Under the pieces are notes generated by a model that made no database searches, was not told where the DNA came from, and worked only from the letters and a program-made list of their open reading frames with translations. DNA of 10,065 nt. It comes from Acanthamoeba lenticulata. Its lineage: Eukaryota > Discosea > Longamoebia > Acanthamoebidae. This document shows positions 1-7,754 of this stretch, piece after piece. The stretch is from contig NAVB01005093.1 of NCBI GenBank assembly GCA_002179805.1, forward strand, positions 1 to 10,065, written 5' to 3'. Position 1 is the stretch's first letter, and every line of letters starts with the position of its first letter. Made by a program: the position numbers and the translations under genes.

Positions 1-1772
1 AATGTTGAGGATGGCCTGACCAAGCCCGAGGGCGCCACCGACGAGGTGGCCACGGCAGAAGCACACGATGAGACCCTTTCTTCGCAAAGAGAAATCGAGG
101 CGCGGCAACCGTCGCCCGTGCCACGCTCGCGACTGTCGGCTCTTAGATTGGATGGCGCACGGCTCGGGTCGCAGCTGACGGCCCTCTTCCTTAACGATAA
201 CAACCTAACCGACTTCCCCGTGGAACTGGCGCGGCTCAGCCAGCTGCGCGAGCTTCATCTCCACTACAACCAACTGACCACGCTGCCGCCGTGCATCGGC
301 GAACTGCGGCACCTCGAGAAGCTTTTCCTCTCCCACAACGCCCTTCACACCCTCCCGGCTGAGATGGGCCGTCTCACTGCTCTTCAGGTAGTCCCCTCCC
401 CATCCCGCCATCAACATCTTTTCGTCTCGTCTCCATCTTGATCTTCATCATTATCCAGATATACTTTGGTGTATTTCTGATGGTAAGGATTGGACAGATG
501 CTGTCGTTGTTCAACAACCACCTGACTTCGGTGCCGCCGGAGCTGGGCCAGCTGCGCTCGCTCCACTCGCTGTTCCTCAACGACAACGCGCTGACGTCGG
601 TGCCGCCGCAGCTTTTCGACAAAATGGCCGGGACGCTTACCGTACTGCAGCTCAACGCCAACAAGCTCACGTCGCTGCCACCGCAGATCGGCCGCATGTC
701 GTGCCTCAAGAAGCTCAACGTCGAAGGCAACGCACTCGTCACGCTCCCGGCCTCGCTAGCCCTGCTCGGAGACCTCTCCGTCCTGGCCTTCCGGCGCAAT
801 CTCTTCCACTACGCCGTCAGCGGCACGTGGAATGTGAGTCCGCCCAGCCTGCTCCACCTGGCCTGCGCCGCCGTACGATCCCATCTCCGCACCCTTGCCG
901 GGCCTCCGTCAGGCCCGCGCCGGCTGTACCTGCCTCCGCCGGCCGTGGATAGCTCGCCGCCGCCCGCCAACAACACAGAAGGAGCCGAGATCAAGATCGA
1001 GGCTGATGAGGCTAGGGCCGAGGCTGTGGCTGAGGTGGCGTCGCCCATCACCGCGCTCTACGAGGAGGCGGCTGCCGCGCGTCGGCTGGCGCTTGCCTGC
1101 AAGCCCGCTGGTGACCATAACGAAGACGATTGCGACGCGCGGAGCGTGATGGACCTGGTGCTCGGGCTCAACATCACGGAGGACCTCAAGAAGCTGCTTC
1201 TCGAGGGCGAGGGCGCCTGCTCGGTCTGCGGCCGGCTGCTCTATGGCGACGGCAATGTCGTGCGGGTGTTCCCCATGGAGCTTGTCCACGCCGTCGGTAC
1301 CGGCGGCAGCCCCGCTCTGAGCTTTGTCTCGCCGGCCGGGACCGCCGGTGGCGGTGGCGGCGTGGCCGCCCCGGCGCCCGCGGGCGGAACCGCCACGGCC
1401 GCGGCCAACGGCCACCCCATGCCCCCGCCGCTCGGCCTCCCCACGCTCCCCGCCAGCCGGTACGGCTCTTCGGGCCTTCTCAGAAGGTCCCTTTTTAGCC
1501 CTAAATGTTTTGTTGTTGTGTGCAGGACGAGCAGGCCGAAGGTGATGGTGCGCGGCACGTACTGCTCGTGGCTCTGCGCCAAGCGCCAGGTGCCGCAGGC
1601 TGGCGGCCAGTGTGGCACCAACGCCTGGGTGCGGCCCGACCGCGCGTGCACGACGCTACCTCCACCGCCGCCTGTCATCGTTGCCGGTATCCCCATCCCG
1701 ACCGGGCCCGCTCCGGCGCAGCTGCCTCCTACAGCGGCCGTTTTGCTCGAGGAGACACCGCTGGGTTCATGA
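1..1772 (+). CDS. Leucine-rich repeat protein with C-terminal Cys cluster (5' end outside window)
   Basis: Exons by my reading are 1-387, 498-1459 and 1526-1772, giving 531 visible residues. The first exon is open from base 1, so the start lies upstream. About eight 23-residue LRRs of the type LxxLxLxxNxLTxLPxxI span visible residues 59-240. One repeat (LQ then MLSLFNNHL) is split by the first intron, which confirms that junction. The LRRs are followed by an Ala/Glu-rich stretch and then a Cys pair CSVC (residues 370-373). A Gly/Ala/Pro-rich insert separates this from a second pair in YCSWLC (463-467), suggesting a four-Cys zinc site. LRRs of this short, regular kind usually act as protein-binding scaffolds in the cytosol. 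No kinase, ROCO or membrane segment is visible in this part. The second intron (66 bp) is stopless and in frame, so its removal rests on the GTACGG donor and the TGTGCAG acceptor. The partner and role are unknown. Confidence 0.85.
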
Positions 1773-2167
1773 GCCACCCGGCAGTCATTTTGTACATAAA
1801 CAATTTAAATCATTAATGGTGCTCTAGCGCGACACGCCTTCGCATCCACATGCACGGCAAGATGCTTCCAGCTACCCCAGCCCCAAAGAGCGCACCAGCA
1901 CCTTGTTGGTAACTACGGTGCGTGGCAGCTTATCAGGTTTGTGGCCTTCCCTCAATACCACCAACATCAGCAAGAACCGCATCTGCACGAGTGTCGGCGC
2001 CTGACCCAGCGCGAAGCACATCCCCAATTACGACTTCTCAGCTCGTCAAGCAGGCCATGGACAGCTTCGGGCTGATGAGCCTAATCGCAACGCGATGGTA
2101 ATGTGCTGCCTTTTTTAAAAAAGAAAATCGCTTTTCTCTCTAGCTCACTTTCGTTATTTACACAAAG
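1773..2167. other. Intergenic stretch, no supported gene
   Basis: About 395 bases between the LRR gene stop and the bL28m start. I find no long open frame, no LRR or ribosomal-protein similarity and no convincing RNA fold. A short open stretch near 2020-2090 reads roughly IPNYDFSARQAMDSFG, which could be chance or a decayed fragment. An A/T-rich run (TTTTTTAAAAAAGAAAA, about 2110-2127) and a pyrimidine-rich TTTCTCTCTAGCTCACTTTC lie just before the bL28m start and probably belong to its promoter or 5' leader. No AATAAA follows the LRR gene; only TACATAAACAATTTAAATC near 1793 is A/T-rich enough to be its 3' processing region. Confidence 0.4.
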
Positions 2168-2804
2168 ATGTTGCGGAGCCTGAAGGAATCATCTTGCCGT
2201 GGTTGGGCCAAGAGGTCGCAGCGCGGTCTCTTTGCTGGTCGTGTCGTTGGATTTGGCAACCAAATCAGCTTCTCGCACAAATTGTACATCAAGCGTTGGC
2301 CATTCCCTAAAATTCCGATTGTTTCTAACGGCACTGTGCAGGACGCGACGGACGTGGAAGCCCAATGTGCACAAGAAAAAGCTGCACAGTGAGCTGCTCG
2401 GTGAAACGTTCCACATTAACGTGACCACGGCAGCGCTCCGCACCATTGACAAAATGGGTGGTCTGGACAACTACATCCTCTACACCTCGAATCAAAAGCT
2501 CGACTCCCTCTTCGGCATGAAGCTCAAAGAGCGCCTTAAGGCGGTACTCACAACCACTCCTCCATCATCATGACTCTTGCGTAGTACAATGCGAAGCATG
2601 CAGTCCCTCTCTTTTTCTGATCCACCACGTGGCCGCAAACAGGCCTACGAGCTCAAGTACGGGGTGCCCTTCCGTGTTAAGGCCCTGCCCGAGGTGTCTG
2701 TTCAGGAGCAGTGGAAACAGATCATCGAGAACTACCACCAGAAGAAGGCGGCTGCCTCTGTGGCTCCCCCCGTGTCGCAGCCTGAGCAGAGCGAGGTGGT
2801 ATAG
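2168..2804 (+). CDS. Mitochondrial large-subunit ribosomal protein bL28m
   Basis: Exons 2168-2283, 2342-2543 and 2643-2804 encode 159 residues. Early in the protein SQRGLFAGRVVGFGNQIS followed by SHK, then TRRTWKPNV and later INVTTAALRTIDKMGGLDNY, match the L28 signature: Gly-rich start, basic TRR.W.PN strand, then the T.ALRTIDK.GGLDNYIL segment typical of mitochondrial L28 (yeast MRPL24 type). The bacterial protein is about 78 residues; the longer form with a C-terminal extension (PFRVKALPEVS..., ending in a Val/Pro/Glu-rich tail) fits a mitochondrial version. The protein would be imported and assemble into the mitoribosome large subunit. The basic N-terminus MLRSLKESSCRGWAKR could serve as presequence. 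Introns of 58 and 99 bp start GTACAT and GTACTC. Both junctions restore the conserved frame, and the second intron contains an in-frame stop, so splicing is required. Confidence 0.92.
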
Positions 2805-2863
2805 TAAAATGCCAGATCATGTGTGTGACTACTTCTCGTCATCACGCCGGCAGCGCGACGACT

Positions 2864-4315
2864 TCATTTGGACTTGAAGGGGCTGTTGAGCGCGAGCGCG
2901 GGCGCCAACAGGGTGAGCTCGCGCGAGACGGGCGGCGGAGGTTGTGTGAAGTCGAGCCACCGCTGGAGCTGCGCCACGAGCTCTTCGCGCGGAACCGCCT
3001 TCTGCCCGCACGGGCCATGAGCCGTGGGCAGGCCGCGCTCGTCGCAGGCCTCGAGCAGCTCCTCGTCGGACAGTTCGGCGACCCATCGCTCGCCCTCCTG
3101 CACGAGCAGCTACATTTGGGAGGGAAGGGCATACACGCACGCTTGAGCATCGGAGGAGCATGAACACACACGCGCGCCTGTGTGGGCCGCACGCACCTGG
3201 TCGTCGTGTCGGATGAGGGCGACGCGCTCGCGCAGCTGCTCGAGGCAGTGGTCGTAGGTGGGGAAGGGTAGCGTCGAGAGGCCATAGAAGCGGCACAGCG
3301 CGCGCAGCTCCGGCGGGCACAGCCACAGCCGGTCGGATAGGCCCGCCAGCGTCCACGGTGACGACGCCGTGGGCGGGTTGAGGTCGTCCAGCTTGAGGCA
3401 CGTCGTGACGAACGCATCCAGTGGGCGCAGTTCTCGCAGGACCGCTGGGTCCAAGGTGACTTGCAGGGTCGAAGGGTCGGTCTCTGACAGCGGGGCGACC
3501 ACGATGCTGAGCAGCGCATCGCGTGGGCCGCCGGCGGGGACGTCCATGCCGCGCAGCCGCTCGGCGAGCGCACCGCGCACCGCGCGGGCCGCTTGCGTCT
3601 TGGCTTGCTGGCGCTTCCGCATTTGCTCGATGCGGTATCTGCGGGTGGACACAAAAGTGAATTTTAAAAACATTAAAGCAAATTAAAAAATCAAAAGAAA
3701 AAGGAGGGCGTACGAGGGGGAGTGGTAGGTGGAGGGGAGGAAGCCCGGGAAGAAGCGGACGATGAGGGGCAGCGCGTAGGCCGAGAACGGGAGCGAGAAG
3801 AAGGCGAGGAACGGCGCCAGTGCGCGCAGGTCGTCGCGCACGCGCCGCACGAAGCGCGCCTCGCGGCGGCTGAGCTGGCCGGCCCCCTGCGTGGCGATGT
3901 CGCGCATCAGGCGCCGGCGGATGGCCCGCATCTCGCGTGCGTCGCGCCACAACTGCTTCGTCCCGCCCCAGTACTGCGCCCACACAGCCTTGGCCTTCTC
4001 CAACCACGACGACCCCGTCGGCGGAGGCGATGACGATGAAGAAGACGATGAAGACGACGTAGGTGATGACGACGATGTGGATGGCGAGGCTGCGGCGGCA
4101 AAGTGGCGGCGGGCGAGGGCCAGCGGAGGGCAGCCACGGCCAGTGGCGTTGACTGAAGCTGATGGGGTCACAGGAGGAACGAGACGGGAGGACGAGGAGG
4201 ACGTGCGGAGGAGATGGAGCGCTGTGGAGGCGGTGGGTAGAGTCGCTGAAACGAGCGGGCGCACCCGCACCAGAGGCCCTGACGCGAGGGTAGACGTTCT
4301 CGCGAGCCGCTGCAT
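2864..4315 (-). CDS. LETM1-domain mitochondrial inner-membrane protein
   Basis: Minus-strand exons 4315-3714, 3638-3197 and 3109-2864 encode 429 residues. The N-terminus is rich in Arg, Ser, Leu and Ala with no acidic residue for about 100 residues, as in a mitochondrial presequence, and includes a Ser run (about 81-96). Basic helices (RREARFVRRVRDDLRA, about 150-165) lead into one hydrophobic, Pro-containing segment (167-187) and the hallmark FFPGFLPSTY (188-197), equivalent to LFPNMLPSTF in LETM1/Mdm38. The third exon has the C-terminal LETM1 motif: LLVQEGERWVAELSDEELLEACDERGL, interrupted here by my summary only, then a basic loop and LVAQLQRWLDF. LETM1 proteins support mitochondrial cation/proton exchange, volume control and, in yeast Mdm38, contact with mitoribosomes. 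No EF-hand is visible, so this is a short LETM1/LETMD1-like form. The introns (75 and 87 bp) join in phases 2 and 0. The gene is convergent with bL28m. Confidence 0.88.
4028..4083. repeat. GAT/GAC trinucleotide-like tract coding poly-Ser on the minus strand
   Basis: The plus strand carries an imperfect GATGAC/GAAGAC triplet run. Read on the minus strand in the LETM1-like frame it encodes most of the Ser run around residues 77-96. It is probably a slippage-prone low-complexity linker between presequence and membrane domain. Confidence 0.7.
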
Positions 4316-4566
4316 AGGGCGGGTGTAGTGCTTACGACTTGCAAAAAAGAAGAGCAGCGGTGAAGGGCACGACTAAGAGAAAAGAAGGAAGGACGCGGTA
4401 GCGGTCACGCTCGTTAGCGTGCCGCACGCGAGTTGTGGTGGCCTTCCTCGAACGGCACGCGGTGGTATTTTATTGCGAAAACAGTAGGGAAAATGTGTGA
4501 GAAATACAAATTTGTTTTTCAGCACTGGCTGAAAGTCGTAACCGACACAAAGACGCAGGGCACAAG
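4316..4566. promoter_or_regulatory. Divergent intergenic region (LETM1-like gene and EF-hand gene promoters)
   Basis: These 251 bases lie between two start codons pointing away from each other, so both promoters must be here or overlap the genes. The half nearest the EF-hand gene is A/T-rich and contains TATTTTATT at about 4465-4473, roughly 95 bases upstream of the ATG, a possible TATA-like element. No further operator-like symmetry was recognised. The assignment comes from position and base composition, not from a proven motif. Confidence 0.45.
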
Positions 4567-5555
4567 ATGGGCAACAAGGTGAGCCTCAGCAACGACGAAA
4601 TTGAGTCCATTCAATATGACTCCCGCCGTACGCCCCTCTTCTTCGAAAGAGCTCCACCGGTCTCACCCGTTTACGGGTGCGCAGTCTCCGTGGACGCCAT
4701 TAAGGCTCTCTCGAAGGAGTTTAGCAAGGTCTGTGACCGCAAGGGCCAGGCACGTCTTCCCTTCGCGTGCTTCGTGTCAGTGCGCTCCTTGACGGAGGGT
4801 TTTCGGGGACCCCGACTTGCACGAAACTCACGTGTCCGACATGGTCCACAGGTGGGCAAGGAGAACTTCAAAGCCATCTTACGGCAGGCCTACGGGACGG
4901 ACAACGCCACCATGGCCGCCTCGCTTTTCCACATGTTTGACACCGACGGCAGCGGGTACGCTCGAGACTTGGCAGCAGTCAAGTGCGGTCCGTCATGTCT
5001 TTTTCCAACATGAACTCCACCACACCACTACTCACCACAACAGGTCCATCGACTTTCGAGAGTTCGTGATGGCGTTGAGCTTCATGCACTCGGATCGAGT
5101 CGAGGACCTCGTGGAGCTCTGCTTCCGATGCCTCGACCTCAACGGCGACGGGCACGTCTCCAAGGGCGAGATGCGCGCCGTCTTCGAGCTCCAGCGCAAG
5201 CTCCAGAAGATGACCAACCTCAGCTCCTCCACCTCTGCTGGCGCCCCGACGCTCGATCAGGTGAGCCACATCGCAACACGACACGACCTTGTGGCCACTT
5301 TTTGGCCTCAACAACAACAACAACAACAATACACCACAGGTCTCGCTGGGCTTCAGTGACGTGGGCAAGCTCAACAACGAGGCCGACGCCATCTTCGCCC
5401 GGATCGACGCCAATGGCGATGGCAGCGTCACCCACGAAGAGTTTGTGGCGGCGATGACGTCCGACCCCGATCTGCGCGCAAAGATGCAGGGCCTCCTCCT
5501 CAAGTCCCAAGTGGACACCGTCTTCAAGGGCGCCGCCAGCAAGTTGAAAGCCTGA
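4567..5555 (+). CDS. Four-EF-hand calcium sensor, calcineurin B / NCS-like, probably N-myristoylated
   Basis: Five exons (4567-4627, 4685-4749, 4852-4955, 5044-5260, 5340-5555) encode 220 residues. The start MGNKVS has Gly2 and Ser6, fitting the N-myristoylation pattern, so membrane targeting is likely. EF-hand 1 (loop 36-47, VCDRKGQVGKEN) has lost most acidic ligands and should not bind calcium. Loops 72-83 (DTDGSGSIDFRE), 108-119 (DLNGDGHVSKGE) and 172-183 (DANGDGSVTHEE) are canonical. The long linker between hands 3 and 4 is Ser/Thr-rich. The overall plan resembles calcineurin B, CBL or neuronal-calcium-sensor proteins; I cannot choose among them, and the partner is unknown. The second intron (4750-4851) appears to start with GC, because ending the exon after RKGQ keeps EF-hand 1 at full length. 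The fourth intron carries a CAA repeat. Confidence 0.85.
4750..4851 (+). other. Probable GC-AG intron in the EF-hand gene
   Basis: The exon ends CAG and the intron begins GCACGT and ends TCCACAG, 102 bp. Joining here gives KVCDRKGQ-VGKENF, a full 12-residue EF loop with Gly at position 6 and Val at position 8. The alternative GT donor at 4729 (GTCTGT) keeps frame but deletes seven residues of that loop. Confidence 0.6.
5309..5330 (+). repeat. CAA microsatellite inside an intron
   Basis: About seven CAA units lie just upstream of the acceptor of the fourth EF-hand-gene intron (5261-5339). If the intron were retained it would read as poly-Gln or poly-Asn depending on frame, but a stop follows in the frame of the upstream exon. 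Confidence 0.85.
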
Positions 5556-5601
5556 GCCCTTGTGGGCGAAGAGAGGACCTCTAGCGAGCATCAAAAAAAT
5601 C

Positions 5602-5607
5602 AATAAA
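5602..5607 (+). terminator. AATAAA polyadenylation-type signal after the EF-hand gene
   Basis: AATAAA lies 47 bases beyond the stop codon, in an A-rich patch (CAAAAAAATCAATAAATTATG). Position and sequence fit a 3' processing signal. It is only a few bases before the possible start codon of the next locus at 5610, so the two transcription units are very tight. Confidence 0.55.
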
Positions 5608-5609
5608 TT

Positions 5610-6545
5610 ATGGCTTCAGAAAGAACTGTTTGGGGGCTGGCGAGAGCCAGCCTGGGGAACAGGCAAGACCTCCTCAACACTGACCTTCACATCCAATTCC
5701 TCCTTTCCTACGGGGTCGTGTGCGGTGAGCTGCACGGTCTGCGGGCGGCAGGAGCGGCTGCCTCCACTCATGGGCGCCGAGGGCCTGCAGAGGAACTACA
5801 CCTGGCCGCCGTGCCGACGCCGCCCGCGCCTCGCACAACGAAGGCGGGAACGATGGCGACGTCGACGATGGCATCGGAGACTTTCAGGCCTTCCAGGCCG
5901 CCTCCGTGCCCGTCGTGCAGCAACCCCTGATGCAGCCGCAGCATCAGCAGCATCATCACAACAGCAGTTGCCATGGGCCGCCCAACCCCAGGCGGCGCCG
6001 CACGCCGTACTCATGCCAGCTGCCGGTCAGCCGCCCGGCCGGGGCGCCCGCCGCGTTCGACCCGTTCGGGGACCTCCTGCAGCCGACTACGACCGCGAAG
6101 GCGGCGCCGGCGGGTGGCATGACGAGCGTCGCCGATCCGTTCGCGTCGTCGACGTCGTTCCTGACGCCTGTCCTCACGACCGCCGCGGCGCCAGCGCCCG
6201 CTTCGCGCAGCCGCCCTCGGCCAAGCTGGAGGTGCGAGCGGGCCTCACGAAAGCATGCAAACACACGGGGCAGTGGCGTACAGTGAGCAGGAATTCGTCC
6301 ACGGCCCATGCTGGAGAATGTGTGAAATTTTGATGTTGCAGGAGTCCAAGAGCACGATGCCGGTGTCGAGCAATCCGTACTTCCCGAACGGAGATCCGTT
6401 CGCCATCCCGGCCCCGGCGCCGGCCAAGAAGACGCCTCTGGCCTTCTTGTCGTCGTCGCCGCCCGTGGCGGCAGCTTCGCCGTCCACGCCCTCGACCAGC
6501 TATCGCGTGTCTTCGGCCTCAACCGGAATAAACCACCACTCATAA
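5610..6545 (+). CDS. Possible disordered endocytic-adaptor-like protein with DPF motifs (gene model uncertain)
   Basis: One model that keeps a continuous frame is 5610-5719, 5791-6277 and 6342-6545 (266 residues; introns GTGCGG...GCAG and GTACAG...GCAG). The last exon is the firmest part: its acceptor follows TGATGTTGCAG and it ends in TAA before two AATAAA motifs. The protein is low-complexity, rich in Ala, Pro, Gln, Ser and Thr. Short motifs stand out: DFQAF (about 67-71) in an acidic context, DPFGDLL (127-133), ADPF (151-154) and NPYFPNGDPF (210-219). DPF and DxF-type motifs bind clathrin-adaptor appendage domains, so an accessory role in vesicle traffic is a reasonable guess, but no ENTH, ANTH or other folded domain is seen. 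Other frames over 5950-6240 also look protein-like (QQQLPWAAQPQAAPHAV), so indels, a decayed gene or a different exon structure remain possible. Confidence 0.4.
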
Positions 6546-6551
6546 AAAATG

Positions 6552-6567
6552 AATAAAGACAAATAAA
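6552..6567 (+). terminator. Tandem AATAAA polyadenylation-type signals
   Basis: Two AATAAA copies (6552-6557 and 6562-6567) lie within 25 bases after the TAA stop at 6545, in an A-rich patch. They support a real 3' end for the locus upstream even though its internal structure is unclear. Confidence 0.6.
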
Positions 6568-6646
6568 ATTAAGGGAGAAATAATGAAGGGGGCTTGTCGT
6601 TTTCGTAGTTCATATTTCGTGGCCACCAACGAGAGCTCGCGCCGTC

Positions 6647-7595
6647 ATGTCGAAGGCCGGGTCAAAGAAGGGCGCCAAGCTGCTGGGCGAGGACCTGCAG
6701 AAGGTGATCTTGGTGGGCGAGTGTGGAGTGGGCAAATCCTCGCTCCTTTGCCGGTTGGTCGACAACACCTTCTCAGCGGAGCCCGTCACTAGCCTCGGCA
6801 TGGACTTCAAGATCAAAACGCTTTCTCCCGATGGAAAAGCGCTCAAGATGCAGATTTGGGTTCGTCTTCCCCTTTCTACTCGATTCAAACGTTTTCAGCA
6901 AACTTTAACTTGAATCTTTTGTCGTCTCTTGCGAGAACAGGACACGGCCGGCCAAGAACGCTTCAGGTACAGTTCCCGTACCGTGTTTTGTGTCGTGTTG
7001 TTCAGGTCATGTCTATGGCGACAACTCCTTTGCGTTTACCCACCTTCCATTTTGCAACCGACCAAAAACTGCTTTTCTCCTCACCGCGCCCAAACACCAC
7101 GACCGGCCACCAGCATGGTGACCAACAGCTACTACCGAGGGGCGCAGGGTGTTGTCCTCGTGTACGACATTGGTGACAAGGAGAGCTTCAAGGCACTCGA
7201 CCGATGGATGGAGGAACTCGACACATACACCTCCAAGGACACCAACAAGATCCTGATCGGCAACAAGGTACGGGCTCATCATCACCTTCTCGCCGCGCGA
7301 GGCTACCAGCTGCTTAGGCGGTTCACGTTGGTTCCAGGTCGACCTGGACTCGGAGCGCGCGGTGGTGGCCAGTGTGGGGAAGGAGTTTGCCGAAGCGCGT
7401 GGCATGACGTTCTACGAGGCATCAGCCAAGACGGGCGAGGGCATCGAGAAGGCCTTCACCGAGCTGTCCCGCGCCATCCACGCGCGCACGGGCTCAGGCG
7501 CCGGCGATGCCGATGCCGAGCCAGCTGGGTCCAAGGTCAAGCTCAAGGCCGCCTCGAAGAAAAAGCCTGCCGGGAAGGGCGGCTGCTCGCTCTGA
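6647..7595 (+). CDS. Rab GTPase, Rab18/RabC-like
   Basis: Exons 6647-6859, 6941-6966, 7114-7267 and 7338-7595 encode 216 residues, normal for a Rab. The P-loop is GECGVGKS (24-31), switch I is VTSLGMDF (47-54), the G3 motif is WDTAGQERF (71-79), G4 is NKVD (130-133) and G5 is EASAK (158-162). SYYRGAQGVVLVYDIGDKESF and the LDRWMEELDTY helix are closest to Rab18/RabC, which act at lipid droplets and the ER in animals. The Gln of DTAGQE is present, so GTP hydrolysis should be intact. Three things are odd: the Mg-coordinating switch I Thr is Ser49, the residue after ERF is Ser rather than the usual Arg/Lys/Gln, and the protein ends GGCSL with a single Cys third from the end, not a standard CC, CXC or CAAX prenyl site. 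The second coding exon is only 26 bp. Confidence 0.92.
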
Positions 7596-7698
7596 CAGAT
7601 GCGACATCACGTGTATCATACCGCGCAAGGTCGCCAGCCAGAACTCCCGATAGGGCAGGATTGGGTGGGATTTCGACAGAAAAAGCAGACAAAAACAG

Positions 7699-7704
7699 AA
7701 TAAA
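7699..7704 (+). terminator. AATAAA polyadenylation-type signal after the Rab gene
   Basis: AATAAA followed by CAGTTTTTTCTTTTAA (a T-rich stretch) lies 104 bases beyond the Rab stop and about 50 bases before the next start codon. This fits a poly(A) signal with a downstream T-rich element. Confidence 0.55.
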
Positions 7705-7754
7705 CAGTTTTTTCTTTTAAACTCGCGCATCACAAGCACAAAGACACAACAACA

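Noticed and set aside
909..1415. Long open frame on the minus strand opposite the LRR gene (and another at 1241-1777).
   Set aside because: Both lie opposite a well-supported plus-strand gene, have Arg/Gly/Ala-rich composition typical of reverse complements of GC-rich coding DNA, and show no domain.
4579..4684. Strong-looking GTGAGC donor directly after the fourth codon of the EF-hand gene (ATGGGCAACAAG then GTGAGC).
   Set aside because: Joining it to the acceptor at 4684 puts the EF-hand reading frame out of register and removes the Ser6 of the myristoylation pattern and the following acidic helix. The donor at 4628 keeps the frame and the expected helix.
6232..6341. Alternative 110-bp intron in the DPF-motif locus with donor GTGCGA after a frame reading QPPSAKLE.
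   Set aside because: It needs an unexplained frame change upstream, because the DPF motifs are in another frame. The GTACAG donor at 6278 keeps the DPF frame continuous into the last exon. It remains possible if the sequence has an indel.
5956..6543. Long minus-strand open frame opposite the DPF-motif locus.
   Set aside because: Its translation is Arg/Ala/Gly/Pro-rich with no recognisable domain. The AATAAA motifs after 6545 and the acceptor at 6341 favour the plus strand.
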